From a virus, in IMG/VR virus record IMGVR_UViG_3300018083_000045, positions 1 to 47,380 of that record: 47,380 nucleotides of DNA. One strand, written 5' to 3'. Both the position numbers and the translations under genes were made by a program. Below are positions 39,360 through 46,537 of this stretch, piece by piece. Each line of letters begins with the position of its first letter. Position 1 is the first letter of the stretch. The notes beneath the pieces were generated by a model. It was given only the letters and a program-made list of their open reading frames with translations, had not been told where the DNA came from and did no database searches.

Positions 39360-39809
39360 ATGCATCCGAGTTTGACGAGTTACGGAGAGCGGATGGCGAA
39401 GGTCGCCAGCGCGGCGGCGGAATTCCCCGCGACGTTTGGGTTGCGGGCCTTCCCCGGCGACCTGTTTCGGATCGACCTGAAGACGAGCTACCTCAACGAT
39501 GCGGGCGAGGTGATGCTCTACACGCAACGGCGCGGGGAGCGCGGCGACTGGCTCGCGTTCGCCAAGGGATCGGTGCTCGAACTGAAGCGCGAGGCGACGG
39601 ATCTGGCCCGGCCTGAGCGCACGTATCCGATCACGGTGTACGTGTCGCGGGTCGAGCGGCCAGCGCGGGCGTGGGTCTTTGGGGACAATGAGCGCAAACC
39701 GGCGACGTTGATCGGCCAGCGCGTGTTGGGCGTGTATGACAACGCCTCTGAGTTGGGCCGGGCCATGATCGAGTGGGCTGAGGGCGAGTGGACGGAGGTG
39801 TCGCGGTGA
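39360..39809 (+). CDS. protein of unknown function, 149 aa
   Basis: ATG 39360 after GGAAAGGTGAAAGTG; the frame is open to 39306 but without a better start. Beta-rich middle (DLFRIDLKTSYLNDAGEVML, YPITVYVSRVERPARAWVFG) and an acidic helical end. The leader (39274-39359) contains a GCCCAC/GTGGGC hairpin. Stop overlaps the next GTG start. Confidence 0.65.
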   Translation: MHPSLTSYGERMAKVASAAAEFPATFGLRAFPGDLFRIDLKTSYLNDAGEVMLYTQRRGERGDWLAFAKGSVLELKREATDLARPERTYPITVYVSRVERPARAWVFGDNERKPATLIGQRVLGVYDNASELGRAMIEWAEGEWTEVSR

Positions 39810-40072
39810 GCGGGATCTACCGGGTGCGGGTCGAGGCCGGTGACAACGTGTTCACGGCGTATCAGGGCGATTCGAGCACGCAAGCGATGAAGGCCATCGA
39901 CATTGCGCGGGCCGTCCTGATCATGAGCGGCGGCACGGCGGCGATCTGGCTGAATGAGAGCGGCGGCGGTTTGGGCGAGCGGCCACCGGACCGGCTCGCG
40001 TGGACGGTGGCGGGTGGATCGGCGGCGGCGGGCCCGGCGGCACCGTGGATCGTGAAGGGAGCGGCGAAATGA
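39806..40072 (+). CDS. small protein, 88 aa
   Basis: GTG 39806, 4-nt overlap with the previous stop (GTGA). Starts SGIYRVRVEAGDNVFTAYQG, then a helix AMKAIDIARAVLIMSGGTAA, and ends Gly/Ala/Pro-rich. Not recognised. The next gene starts in an ATGA overlap. Confidence 0.65.
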   Translation: MSGIYRVRVEAGDNVFTAYQGDSSTQAMKAIDIARAVLIMSGGTAAIWLNESGGGLGERPPDRLAWTVAGGSAAAGPAAPWIVKGAAK

Positions 40073-40365
40073 CGCACACGGCGGTATCGATGATTGTGGC
40101 GGTGGGCGAGGTGATCCAGATGCGGGCCGGGGAGTTGTGGGTGGACGTGATCGTGCGCGACGTCAAGAGCGCGTGGGGCAAGCACCGCTTGCTGGTGGGC
40201 CCGGTGGCCGGTGACGGCCAGCAGTGGGTCGAGATGTCGAGTGTGCGGCGCGGGCCGGTGGCGCGGGCGATGGCGGCGGCGGCGTTCGAGTGCCCGGTAT
40301 GCCGGGGGCAGATGGAAGTAGATGGCGTGGCGGGCGCGTGCTGGCAGTGCGGGGACAATCGCTGA
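40069..40365 (+). CDS. small protein with C-terminal zinc ribbon, 98 aa
   Basis: ATG 40069 (4-nt overlap). A beta-barrel-like N-terminal domain (SMIVAVGEVIQMRAGELWVD, VIVRDVKSAWGKHRLLVGPV) is followed by CPVCRGQMEVDGVAGACWQC at the end. The layout, a small beta domain plus zinc knuckle, suggests nucleic-acid binding. Last gene of its sub-operon. Confidence 0.7.
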   Translation: MTHTAVSMIVAVGEVIQMRAGELWVDVIVRDVKSAWGKHRLLVGPVAGDGQQWVEMSSVRRGPVARAMAAAAFECPVCRGQMEVDGVAGACWQCGDNR

Positions 40366-40449
40366 ATTCGGAGTCGCATCGCGCCGGTCGCAGACGGCGC
40401 GGGCGCGAGGCCGGGCAGTATCGCGGGATGACAGACAGAAAGGTGAACG

Positions 40450-40659
40450 ATGGAACGAAACAGATTTGACAGGTTCGAGGTCCAGGAGCAAACGCTCATC
40501 TGGACGGCGTTGCACATTGCTTGCGAGCAATGGCAGAAGGATGCGGTGATGATGATGAAGGGCACGCCCAATGCGCGCTTGGCGGCGCATTTCGAGGGCT
40601 ACGTGGCGACGGCGGCGAAGCTCCGCGACGAGATCGAAGGGGAGGACGGCGATGCCTGA
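40450..40659 (+). CDS. small helical protein, 69 aa
   Basis: ATG 40450 after GAAAGGTGAACG. RFEVQEQTLIWTALHIACEQ, then LAAHFEGYVATAAKLRDEIE: helical and acidic at the end. Its stop overlaps the next gene by 8 nt. Not recognised. Confidence 0.65.
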   Translation: MERNRFDRFEVQEQTLIWTALHIACEQWQKDAVMMMKGTPNARLAAHFEGYVATAAKLRDEIEGEDGDA

Positions 40660-41068
40660 GAACCGGACCTATCAGAAGCACGGCCTGGAATTCCAGGTCG
40701 AGTGGAAAAACGACGACGACAGTGCGGATCTGAGCTACCTGGACTGCGTTGACGATGCGGCGCGGCTCGCGGCGTGGAACCGCAACGACTGGGTCATGTT
40801 GCAGTGCGGCGTGACGGCGCGCATTCGAACGGAGACCATGTGGGCCGTGCCTAACACGGTGGGCCGGGCCTATCTGTCGCAGATCGAGTCGGACTCTGAC
40901 GCGGCGTATCTGAGCGACGTAGAAGAGAGCCTTGAGGCCGAAGCACTCGCGGATGCGCGGATGACGATGGCGGCGTTGCAGCGGGCGCTGGCCCCGGCGG
41001 CGGTGGAGCCGCTCGATCTGCGCCAGATGGCGCTGGTGATCGAGGCATGGGTCGAGGTGGAAGCATGA
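40652..41068 (+). CDS. acidic protein of unknown function, 138 aa
   Basis: ATG 40652 with GGGGAGG upstream. Acidic (EWKNDDDSADLSYLDCVDDA, SQIESDSDAAYLSDVEESLE). The end is helical (MALVIEAWVEVEA). ATGA overlap with the next gene. Strong acidity recalls small phage inhibitor or DNA-mimic proteins, but nothing specific supports that. Confidence 0.65.
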   Translation: MPENRTYQKHGLEFQVEWKNDDDSADLSYLDCVDDAARLAAWNRNDWVMLQCGVTARIRTETMWAVPNTVGRAYLSQIESDSDAAYLSDVEESLEAEALADARMTMAALQRALAPAAVEPLDLRQMALVIEAWVEVEA

Positions 41069-41286
41069 GTGCCATCGTGCGGATCGGCGAGCGACCGCTG
41101 AAACGCGAGACGGCGGTAGGCATCCGGGACGGAGGGCGCTCACGCGCCCTTCTCATCGAACTGCACCCGCGCCATATCGAGTTGAGGCGCAAGGGAACGC
41201 AACGGCGGCTCACCGTGTCATACGACGCCATCTATGACCTCGCGAGCAAGCTCTTGGCGCGGGCTGAGAAGGGCGGTGGCAAGTGA
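41065..41286 (+). CDS. basic small protein, 73 aa
   Basis: ATG 41065 (4-nt overlap). IVRIGERPLKRETAVGIRDG, ALLIELHPRHIELRRKGTQR, LTVSYDAIYDLASKLLARAE: beta strands then a helix, strongly basic. Likely nucleic-acid binding by charge only. Stop overlaps the next GTG start. Confidence 0.65.
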   Translation: MSAIVRIGERPLKRETAVGIRDGGRSRALLIELHPRHIELRRKGTQRRLTVSYDAIYDLASKLLARAEKGGGK

Positions 41287-41750
41287 GCGTGCCGATCTCG
41301 ACGCTCGACTGGTTCCTCGCTTACCGGCGGCGCGGCGAGCGGGCGGTGGATTGCCTCTGGCGGGCCCGGTGCAATGCGGCGGCGGTCAAGGATGCCGAAG
41401 ATACGCTGGCGCGGTTGTCGCCGTCTTCGCGGGCCCGCGTCGAACGCTTCCATGAGTGGCTCATACGGTCAGACGAGGTGATGGTGCTCCAGGAGGAACG
41501 CGACCGGGACTGGATCAATGAACCGGAGCGGGCCGGGCGGTGCCATGCGGCGGCTGATCACGGGTGCGACGGCAAGACTCACGCGGAGGTGATCGACGAC
41601 TGGCGCGATGCGTTTCAGCAGTGGTGCCGGTGCCACGGCGGCAAGTGGGCCGAGACTCCGGTACGGTTCATCACGGCGGTCGAGGCCCATGCGACGTTGT
41701 GCGAGCTATGGCACGAGTATCACGGCTCGCTGCATACGGAGATTGGCTGA
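41283..41750 (+). CDS. protein of unknown function, 155 aa
   Basis: GTG 41283 (4-nt overlap). Helical, with several Cys/His in the centre (RCHAAADHGCDGKTH, WCRCHGG) that might bind metal, although the spacing is irregular. Trp-rich. Ends the sub-operon; a 9-bp hairpin follows 10 nt after the stop. Confidence 0.6.
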   Translation: MSVPISTLDWFLAYRRRGERAVDCLWRARCNAAAVKDAEDTLARLSPSSRARVERFHEWLIRSDEVMVLQEERDRDWINEPERAGRCHAAADHGCDGKTHAEVIDDWRDAFQQWCRCHGGKWAETPVRFITAVEAHATLCELWHEYHGSLHTEIG

Positions 41751-41760
41751 GAGTCGCGGA

Positions 41761-41822
41761 GGGCGGGCCCTCGACGGCCCGTCCAGCGGGATTCTTTCCC
41801 AAATCAAACGAGGTGAAAGGCA
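41761..41822 (+). promoter_or_regulatory. intergenic leader module, copy 1 (hairpin plus conserved tail)
   Basis: GGGCGGGCC, loop CTCGAC, GGCCCGTCC form a 9-bp stem (one G-T pair; 41761-41784). AGCGGGATTCTTTCCCAAAT then CAAACGAGGTGAAAGGCA lead into the ATG. The tail is nearly identical to that at 44115-44151. A terminator-like or processing hairpin followed by a strong ribosome-binding leader is the likely function. Confidence 0.6.
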
Positions 41823-42029
41823 ATGGCGAAAGCTAAAGCAGTGACAGTGACGATTGATACGGACCGCATTCTGGAAGCGGTCCAGGCAGACGACAATCTG
41901 GGGTTCTGCCTCGCGTGCGGCGAGGAAGCCTACGGCGTCGAACCGGATGCCCGGCGGTATCCCTGCGAGGCGTGCGGAGCCAAGCAGGTCTATGGGGCCG
42001 AAGAACTCATGATCATGGTGGTCGCATGA
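41823..42029 (+). CDS. small zinc-ribbon protein, 68 aa
   Basis: ATG 41823 after GAGGTGAAAGGCA. The N-terminal half is polar. CLACGEEAYGVEPDARRYPC then EACG (about 29-52) is a four-cysteine zinc ribbon. The C-terminus is hydrophobic (ELMIMVVA). The next gene starts in an ATGA overlap. Function unknown. Confidence 0.75.
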   Translation: MAKAKAVTVTIDTDRILEAVQADDNLGFCLACGEEAYGVEPDARRYPCEACGAKQVYGAEELMIMVVA

Positions 42030-42370
42030 GCGGCGCGGCGGCGAAGACGGCGGTGATCGCGCATCTCAACGACCTCGCGCGGCGGGCGATGGGCGTTGGG
42101 TGCAAGCTGGTTGTCACGCCGGGCATTCGGGCGTTGCCAGATGCGGTCCAGTCGCGCATCCGCGAGCGGGTCGAGTTGTTCGACGACTTCAAAGAGTCGA
42201 ACGATCCGTATGGCGAGCATGACTTTGGGGCCTTCGATCAGGCCGGGGCCGGGAAGGTCTTTTGGAAGATTGACTACTACGGTCCTGACTTCATGTACCT
42301 GTCCGAGAACCCGGCCTCGACGGCGGCGACCCGGCGGGTTCTGACGATCATGCTCGCAGAGGAGTACTAG
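42026..42370 (+). CDS. DUF3768 family protein, 114 aa
   Basis: ATG 42026 (4-nt overlap). It carries the DUF3768 signature in order: LVVTPGIRALPDAVQSRIRE, FDDFKESNDPYGEHDFGAFD, WKIDYY, and the terminal TRRVLTIMLAEEY. The family is common on proteobacterial plasmids and phages; its function is not known. Length is as usual for the family. Confidence 0.9.
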   Translation: MSGAAAKTAVIAHLNDLARRAMGVGCKLVVTPGIRALPDAVQSRIRERVELFDDFKESNDPYGEHDFGAFDQAGAGKVFWKIDYYGPDFMYLSENPASTAATRRVLTIMLAEEY

Positions 42371-42372
42371 CC

Positions 42373-42618
42373 GTGAGGACGAGGTGGTTAGAGGTAGCGG
42401 CGTTGGCCGTGGCGGCGCTTGGGTTCATGGCGGCGGGTTGGGCGGCGGCGACCGCACGTTGGGCTCCTGGCGGGCCCTGCGATGACCGGGGAGAGCGTCT
42501 GGCGTGGAGCCAGGAGCTATGCTCGACGGACGCCGAGTGCGCCGTGCTGGAGGTCCGTCTGACGGAGCTTGGGTGGATACCGCCTGAGCCCATGTTCAGC
42601 GGCGACCGGCGGCGGTAG
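42373..42618 (+). CDS. small membrane-anchored protein, 81 aa
   Basis: GTG 42373, two bases after the previous stop. Residues about 6-27 (LEVAALAVAALGFMAAGWAA) form one transmembrane helix or uncleaved signal anchor. The rest is polar with three cysteines (PCDD, LCSTDAEC), suggesting an extracytoplasmic domain. A perfect terminator follows 20 nt after the stop. Function unknown. Confidence 0.65.
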   Translation: MRTRWLEVAALAVAALGFMAAGWAAATARWAPGGPCDDRGERLAWSQELCSTDAECAVLEVRLTELGWIPPEPMFSGDRRR

Positions 42619-42638
42619 GATCGGCGGCGGCGGGATCG

Positions 42639-42665
42639 GGGGAGCCTTCGGGCTCCCCTTTTTTT
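42639..42665 (+). terminator. intrinsic terminator
   Basis: GGGGAGCC, loop TTCG, GGCTCCCC, then TTTTTTT: a perfect 8-bp stem with a stable UUCG tetraloop and a seven-U tract. It ends the operon that includes the DUF3768 gene. Confidence 0.93.
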
Positions 42666-42739
42666 GTGCCTGGAGCCCGCTGGCCGGGCCGGGGGGACCG
42701 GCGGCCGGGATCGGTGAGCGGGCCCGCTGGCGGTGCCGT

Positions 42740-42793
42740 GGCGGGCCGGTGGCGACCGGCCTAGGCTCTGGCGCTATACGGCGGGCCGGTGGC
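42740..42793. repeat. two direct copies of GGCGGGCCGGTGGC
   Basis: Copies at 42740-42753 and 42780-42793, exactly 40 bp apart, in a very GC-rich stretch between the terminator and the next promoter. Function unknown; they may be compositional. Confidence 0.5.
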
Positions 42794-42886
42794 CCGGTGC
42801 CGGCCGCTTTCCGGGCCGGGGCCAGCTCGCGCCAAGGTGCGACCGCCAGGTCGCGCCCGCGGGGCCTCGAGTTGGGGCGGGCGTCC

Positions 42887-42919
42887 GACAGGCGGGTGAC
42901 AGGCGGGTGACAGGCGGCT
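42887..42919. repeat. tandem repeat, 3 x 11 bp (GACAGGCGGGT)
   Basis: Two perfect units and a third with one change (GACAGGCGGCT), 7 bp upstream of a TATAAT box. Spaced one helical turn apart, they could bind a regulator on one face of the DNA. Confidence 0.7.
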
Positions 42920-42925
42920 GAGAAA

Positions 42926-42931
42926 TATAAT
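42926..42931 (+). promoter_or_regulatory. TATAAT box, candidate promoter for the second small-gene operon
   Basis: A consensus -10 box after the tandem repeat and 260 nt past the terminator, with about 80 nt of leader before ATG 43019. No -35 at normal spacing; the repeats carry GTGACA at 13 and 24 nt. A second possibility is TTGACG (42931-42936) with CATGCT 17 nt on. Confidence 0.45.
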
Positions 42932-43018
42932 TGACGCGGCAAGTTGCTCGTGTCATGCTCATTGGCAAGGCTCCCGTGGCAAGGGGCCGGTGAGAATACG
43001 ACGAGGTGAAAGGACAAT

Positions 43019-43717
43019 ATGAAGTTCCAAGACTATCCGGTCTGGCCGTATGACGGCGGGCCGGTGAAAGAAAACATGGAGGTTCCCCAGTGGGCTCTCG
43101 ACGAGGGATTCGAAGATAGCTCCTGGCACAACGACGCGGCGGCGAGGATGTTTTTGACGCGCTCGCCCGGCGTCAATCTGTGGGTGGCAGAGGAAAGGCC
43201 AGAGGACCGCGAGTGTTCGACGGGCAAGCGGTACACGCTGCAAGTCGAGATCGACAGTGAGGCCAATACGTTTCTCACTACGGACGATCACGCCGAGATC
43301 ATTCACTTCCTGAAGACGCCCACGCTCGAATTCACGGTGGCCCGCGCTTGCGCGGAGATCTGGCATGACATGGAAGACGGCACGGTGCCGCGTGAGAAGA
43401 TCCGTTCGTTCAGCGACCTTCACGATTACGTGGACGCGAACGGGTACGGCGGTGCCTTCGAGGATTGGGCGTGGCGCGACTTCGATCCGCAGCCAATGGA
43501 CATGGACTTCTGGAACAAGGTCCAGGACCAGTGCGACAAGTGGATCAAGGATGAGTTCGCAATGCAGCACGCGATCAAAACCACCTTGGGCGAAGACTGC
43601 AAGCGGGTCTTGTTGGGCGAGGCCGATATCGTTCTGCTCATCGCGGCGTGCGAGGACCGCGAGGGCCAAGAGTGCTACGACAAGCTGGCGGCACGGCTCA
43701 GGGCGGTGTCGCTATGA
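43019..43717 (+). CDS. acidic protein, 232 aa, paralogue of the next gene
   Basis: ATG 43019 after GAGGTGAAAGGACAAT. The N-terminus MKFQDYPVWPYDGGP...MEVPQWALDEGFEDSSWHND matches the following gene's N-terminus, showing tandem duplication. The C-terminal half is acidic and helical (FEDWAWRDFDPQPMDMDFWN, LLGEADIVLLIAACEDREGQ). No enzyme motif. Function unknown. Confidence 0.7.
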   Translation: MKFQDYPVWPYDGGPVKENMEVPQWALDEGFEDSSWHNDAAARMFLTRSPGVNLWVAEERPEDRECSTGKRYTLQVEIDSEANTFLTTDDHAEIIHFLKTPTLEFTVARACAEIWHDMEDGTVPREKIRSFSDLHDYVDANGYGGAFEDWAWRDFDPQPMDMDFWNKVQDQCDKWIKDEFAMQHAIKTTLGEDCKRVLLGEADIVLLIAACEDREGQECYDKLAARLRAVSL

Positions 43718-44079
43718 AGTTCAACGACTTTCCGATCTGGCTCGATCACGATGAGCGCCGTCCGACCGGCGGCATGATGGAGATCCCCGAATGGGCGCTG
43801 GCCGCTGGCTTCGAGGACTGGAGTTGCCACAACGACGAGATGGCTCGTATGCGGCACAAGGACGCATGGGATCTGGTCTTGTGGATCGGCGACGAGCGAT
43901 GCACGCCGCGCTACATCCTGACTCTTGAGGACTGGGATTATCCTGAGGACCGCGAAGAGACGTGGAGGTCTGCCAACGATCACCAGGAGGTGCTCGACTT
44001 CCTGGCCGACCCCAGACGGCAAGACTTCCGGTCCCAGTTGAAACTCGCCATCGAGCGCGACCCACGGGTGCGGAAGTAG
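43714..44079 (+). CDS. acidic protein, 121 aa, paralogue of the previous gene
   Basis: ATG 43714 (4-nt overlap); the frame is open from 43648 but that part is shadow. MKFNDFPIWLDHDERRP and MMEIPEWALAAGFEDWSCHN align with the previous protein. The shared tail motif is DDH/NDH-x-E-x-x-x-FL (ANDHQEVLDFLADP here, TDDHAEIIHFLKTP there). It lacks the second half of its neighbour. Confidence 0.7.
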   Translation: MKFNDFPIWLDHDERRPTGGMMEIPEWALAAGFEDWSCHNDEMARMRHKDAWDLVLWIGDERCTPRYILTLEDWDYPEDREETWRSANDHQEVLDFLADPRRQDFRSQLKLAIERDPRVRK

Positions 44080-44091
44080 GAATCCGCGAGG

Positions 44092-44151
44092 CGGCTCTGA
44101 GTGTGACAGAGCCGACCGGCGGGATACTTCCCAAATCGAGGTGGAAAGGCA
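44092..44151 (+). promoter_or_regulatory. intergenic leader module, copy 2
   Basis: CGGCTCTG, loop AGTGTGA, CAGAGCCG form a perfect 8-bp stem (44092-44114). It is followed by ACCGGCGGGATACTTCCCAA and ATCGAGGTGGAAAGGCA before ATG 44152. The hairpin sequence differs from copy 1 (41761), but the tail is conserved, so position and structure are under selection rather than the stem sequence. Confidence 0.6.
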
Positions 44152-44517
44152 ATGGCAAGACACGTTGGAAGCGAGATCGAACTGGGGATCACGCGCCAGG
44201 AAGGGCGCATGGGCCCGGAGCGGGCCGTGCTGGTGATGAATACCGACCGGGGCACTTACGGCGGCGTGCATTCGGGAGCGATGGTGCAGTGGGTGAACGA
44301 GGCGAACGAGTACCGGTGCCATACGCTGGTGACCGATTATTGCGCGAAGGTGGCGGTGTCGATGGCGCGGGCGACCCAACGCAATATCGACCGGCAGCAC
44401 GCTCAGGCGTTCTCCGAGGAAACGGTGGCGAAGCTGGTCGAGGCGGCGAAGGCGCACTACGCGGGCGTCTGGCCCCCGCGCACGCTGAACCCGTGGGAAG
44501 GGGAGGTGGCGAAATGA
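44152..44517 (+). CDS. protein of unknown function, 121 aa
   Basis: ATG 44152 after GAGGTGGAAAGGCA. GSEIELGITRQEGRMGPERA, VLVMNTDRGTYGGVHSGAMV, VSMARATQRNIDRQHAQAFS: mixed alpha/beta, no recognised motif. ATGA overlap with the next gene. Confidence 0.65.
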   Translation: MARHVGSEIELGITRQEGRMGPERAVLVMNTDRGTYGGVHSGAMVQWVNEANEYRCHTLVTDYCAKVAVSMARATQRNIDRQHAQAFSEETVAKLVEAAKAHYAGVWPPRTLNPWEGEVAK

Positions 44518-44816
44518 CGCTCGCGATTCTGCAGTGGCGCGAGTACGGCGACGACGAGGACAGTTTGAGCGTGCATCTGATCGAGAGCCAGGACGACGAC
44601 GACGACTATGGCTTCGACGCGGCCCGGCGGCTCGCCAAGCACGAGGCCGAAGTCAACGGGTTGCTCTACCGGGAACCGGACGAGGCGGTTAGCCGCTACG
44701 ACGATGAAAAGGGCCATCTCATGATCATCAACATGATGGCGTTCAAGAACGGCGAGGTCATCACGGCCCAGGACGAGCGGAAGTTCATTGTCCGGTTTGA
44801 GGAGGTGACCGAATGA
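44514..44816 (+). CDS. acidic protein, 100 aa, paralogue of the gene at 45055
   Basis: ATG 44514 (4-nt overlap). AILQWREYGDDEDSLSVHLI near the start and RKFIVRFEEVTE at the end correspond to AILCWRPYDGDPDD and AVYKIRLEKQEVK of the gene at 45055. Strongly acidic (ESQDDDDDYGFD). Function unknown. Confidence 0.65.
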   Translation: MTLAILQWREYGDDEDSLSVHLIESQDDDDDYGFDAARRLAKHEAEVNGLLYREPDEAVSRYDDEKGHLMIINMMAFKNGEVITAQDERKFIVRFEEVTE

Positions 44817-45055
44817 AGCGAACCCTGACCCGCGAAGAGATGGAAGAGAAGTTCACGCTGGCGATGCGGCTGCTCTGGGAACTGGCAGACGACGAGGAAG
44901 CCTTCAATTCGGCAGTGGACGACGAGAACGGCGGCAAGTACGAACTCGACGAGTCGTTCGACGAGTTTTTGTGCCAGTTGGGGAGCAAGGTTCGCTTTGT
45001 CCCCGCCGGGCATTACGCGCGGATAGCGGAGAAGAAGAAAGCAGAGGTGAAGTGA
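44813..45055 (+). CDS. small acidic helical protein, 80 aa
   Basis: ATG 44813 (4-nt overlap). TREEMEEKFTLAMRLLWELA, then YELDESFDEFLCQLGSKVRF, ending in a Lys-rich tail. Not recognised. Its stop overlaps the next start (TGATG). Confidence 0.65.
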   Translation: MKRTLTREEMEEKFTLAMRLLWELADDEEAFNSAVDDENGGKYELDESFDEFLCQLGSKVRFVPAGHYARIAEKKKAEVK

Positions 45056-45355
45056 TGGCGGCGACAATGGCGATTCTGTGCTGGCGTCCCTACGACGGCG
45101 ACCCGGACGACATCCATACGGCGATGGAGATCTACGACGATGAGGCGTGCGGCGGTTGGCGTCCGGTGACGTACCTTGCCATGCAGCAAGCGGCGGAATA
45201 CAACCTCCGCTACGACATGGACACCGATCAGCTCACCGAAGGAAGACCTGGAAGTACTGGGCTCGTATGAGATCGGCGACGGCGAGAGCTACGGCGACGG
45301 CGAGATGGGTAGTGCGGTGTACAAGATCAGACTCGAAAAACAGGAGGTGAAGTGA
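45055..45355 (+). CDS. frameshifted acidic protein, paralogue of the gene at 44514
   Basis: From ATG 45055 the frame reads MAATMAILCWRPYDGDPDD ... DTDQLTEG and stops at 45270. Skipping one G at about 45241 continues as EDLEVLGSYEIGDGESYGDG, EMGSAVYKIRLEKQEVK to TGA 45353-45355. The extension has the codon bias of real genes, matches the end of the paralogue, and its stop overlaps the next start (TGATG). The full product would be about 99 residues. A +1 programmed shift, a true mutation or a sequencing error are all possible; the plain reading gives 71 residues. Confidence 0.65.
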
Positions 45356-45612
45356 TGGCGACGATAGCCGGTAAGTCGAGGAAGACGAGGACGCGGTTGT
45401 CCTATTGGATCGAGGCGCGGCAGCGGCTGGAGGCCGCTCAGACCGCGCAATCGGACTACTGGGATGCGGTCCAGGATCTGGAAAACTCGTTGCGGGCGTT
45501 GTTCCCCGAAGCGGAGATCGACGTGGAAGGCGACGACATAATCGAGGGCGTCGAGTTCGAAGACCTGATGGAGAAGTTCAACCTCAAAGAGGAGAAAGGC
45601 GAGGACGAGTAA
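45355..45612 (+). CDS. small protein, 85 aa
   Basis: ATG 45355, overlapping the restored stop of the previous gene, with GGAGGTGAAGTG upstream; a GTG one codon earlier is possible. Basic first third (KSRKTRTRLSYWIEARQRLE), acidic end (EGVEFEDLMEKFNLKEEKGE), helical. TAATG overlap with the next gene. Not recognised. Confidence 0.65.
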   Translation: MATIAGKSRKTRTRLSYWIEARQRLEAAQTAQSDYWDAVQDLENSLRALFPEAEIDVEGDDIIEGVEFEDLMEKFNLKEEKGEDE

Positions 45613-46232
45613 TGGACAGAGAATACAGGCTGCTCATACGCGCGCCCGGTACGACGGCCCGGTGCGGCTTTCTGGCGGCTAACGATCAAGCGGCACTCGC
45701 CGAAGCGCGGCGACTGGCGAGGACTCACGTCAGACCCGCCGCGATCGTACTGGACCGGATTCAGTGGGAGGCCACCGGCCTGACCATCGTGGCGGCATAC
45801 GCGGATGCGCCCGCATGGTGGGCGGCGGGCGCGGGCCCTTTCGAGCGATTCCTCGAGCCGGCCCTCGAGCCCGCGGGGGCGCCGGAGCCGGAGCGCATCG
45901 AACAGGCGGCTGAATTACAGGCGGCTGACAACGTGCCAGACCCGGAGGGCGTGCGGTTCTGGTGCCCGCAGTGCAAGAAGACCAATTGCATCGACGTGTC
46001 GGCAACGGTCTGGGTGCGGATCACCGAGAACAGCCTGGATAACGTCCAGACGGACGCTGACGAGTCGATGGACGGTTCTCACTACTGGGATGACGACGCA
46101 GCGGCTACCTGCTGCGACTGCGGCTTCAGCGGCACGGTCGCTGACTTCGACAACGACGAGGCGATTATCGAGGCCAAGATGCGCGAAGAGATGCGCGAAC
46201 AGATGGGCCTCCAGAAAGAAGAGGTGGAGTAA
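45612..46232 (+). CDS. zinc-binding protein, 206 aa
   Basis: ATG 45612 (overlaps the previous stop, TAATG). An N-terminal alpha/beta domain (REYRLLIRAPGTTARCGFLA, DQAALAEARRLARTHVRPAA) is followed by a Pro/Glu-rich linker. The zinc-binding half is CPQCKKTNCIDVSATVWVRI ... HYWDDDAAATCCDCGFSGTV. The end is a charged helix. Two CxxC pairs about 44 residues apart fit one split zinc ribbon. Function unknown. Confidence 0.7.
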   Translation: MDREYRLLIRAPGTTARCGFLAANDQAALAEARRLARTHVRPAAIVLDRIQWEATGLTIVAAYADAPAWWAAGAGPFERFLEPALEPAGAPEPERIEQAAELQAADNVPDPEGVRFWCPQCKKTNCIDVSATVWVRITENSLDNVQTDADESMDGSHYWDDDAAATCCDCGFSGTVADFDNDEAIIEAKMREEMREQMGLQKEEVE

Positions 46233-46537
46233 TGGTGACGATTCGAGAGTTGCGCGACTGGTTGGCGAACGTCTGGCATGAAGACGGCGGCGACGGGATG
46301 ATTGCCATCGACGAGGGCGGTCTGACGCTGGTGGTGGTGGGCTCCGATCCCGAGCAGTACCTGGAGGTGGGCGGCGACGATTACGATGCCGAGGATCTGT
46401 GCGAGGCTTGCGGGCGCGTGAGCCTCGACTGCTCGAAAGACCCGTGCCCACGGGTGATCCATGACCGGGGCGAGTGCGGCGATGAACACGGGCGGGAATC
46501 CTGCCCCATTTGTGAAGAAGAAGAGGTGACCAAGTGA
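46232..46537 (+). CDS. small cysteine-rich acidic protein, 101 aa
   Basis: ATG 46232 (TAATG overlap). IRELRDWLANVWHEDGGDGM and TLVVVGSDPEQYLEV resemble a small alpha/beta domain. The C-terminal half has LCEACGRVSLDCSKDPCPRV and ESCPICEEEE, seven cysteines in pairs, likely metal-binding. GTGA overlap with the next gene. Confidence 0.65.
   Translation: MVTIRELRDWLANVWHEDGGDGMIAIDEGGLTLVVVGSDPEQYLEVGGDDYDAEDLCEACGRVSLDCSKDPCPRVIHDRGECGDEHGRESCPICEEEEVTK

Noticed and set aside
42887-42919. CRISPR-like array
   Set aside because: Three 11-bp units directly adjacent, without spacers.
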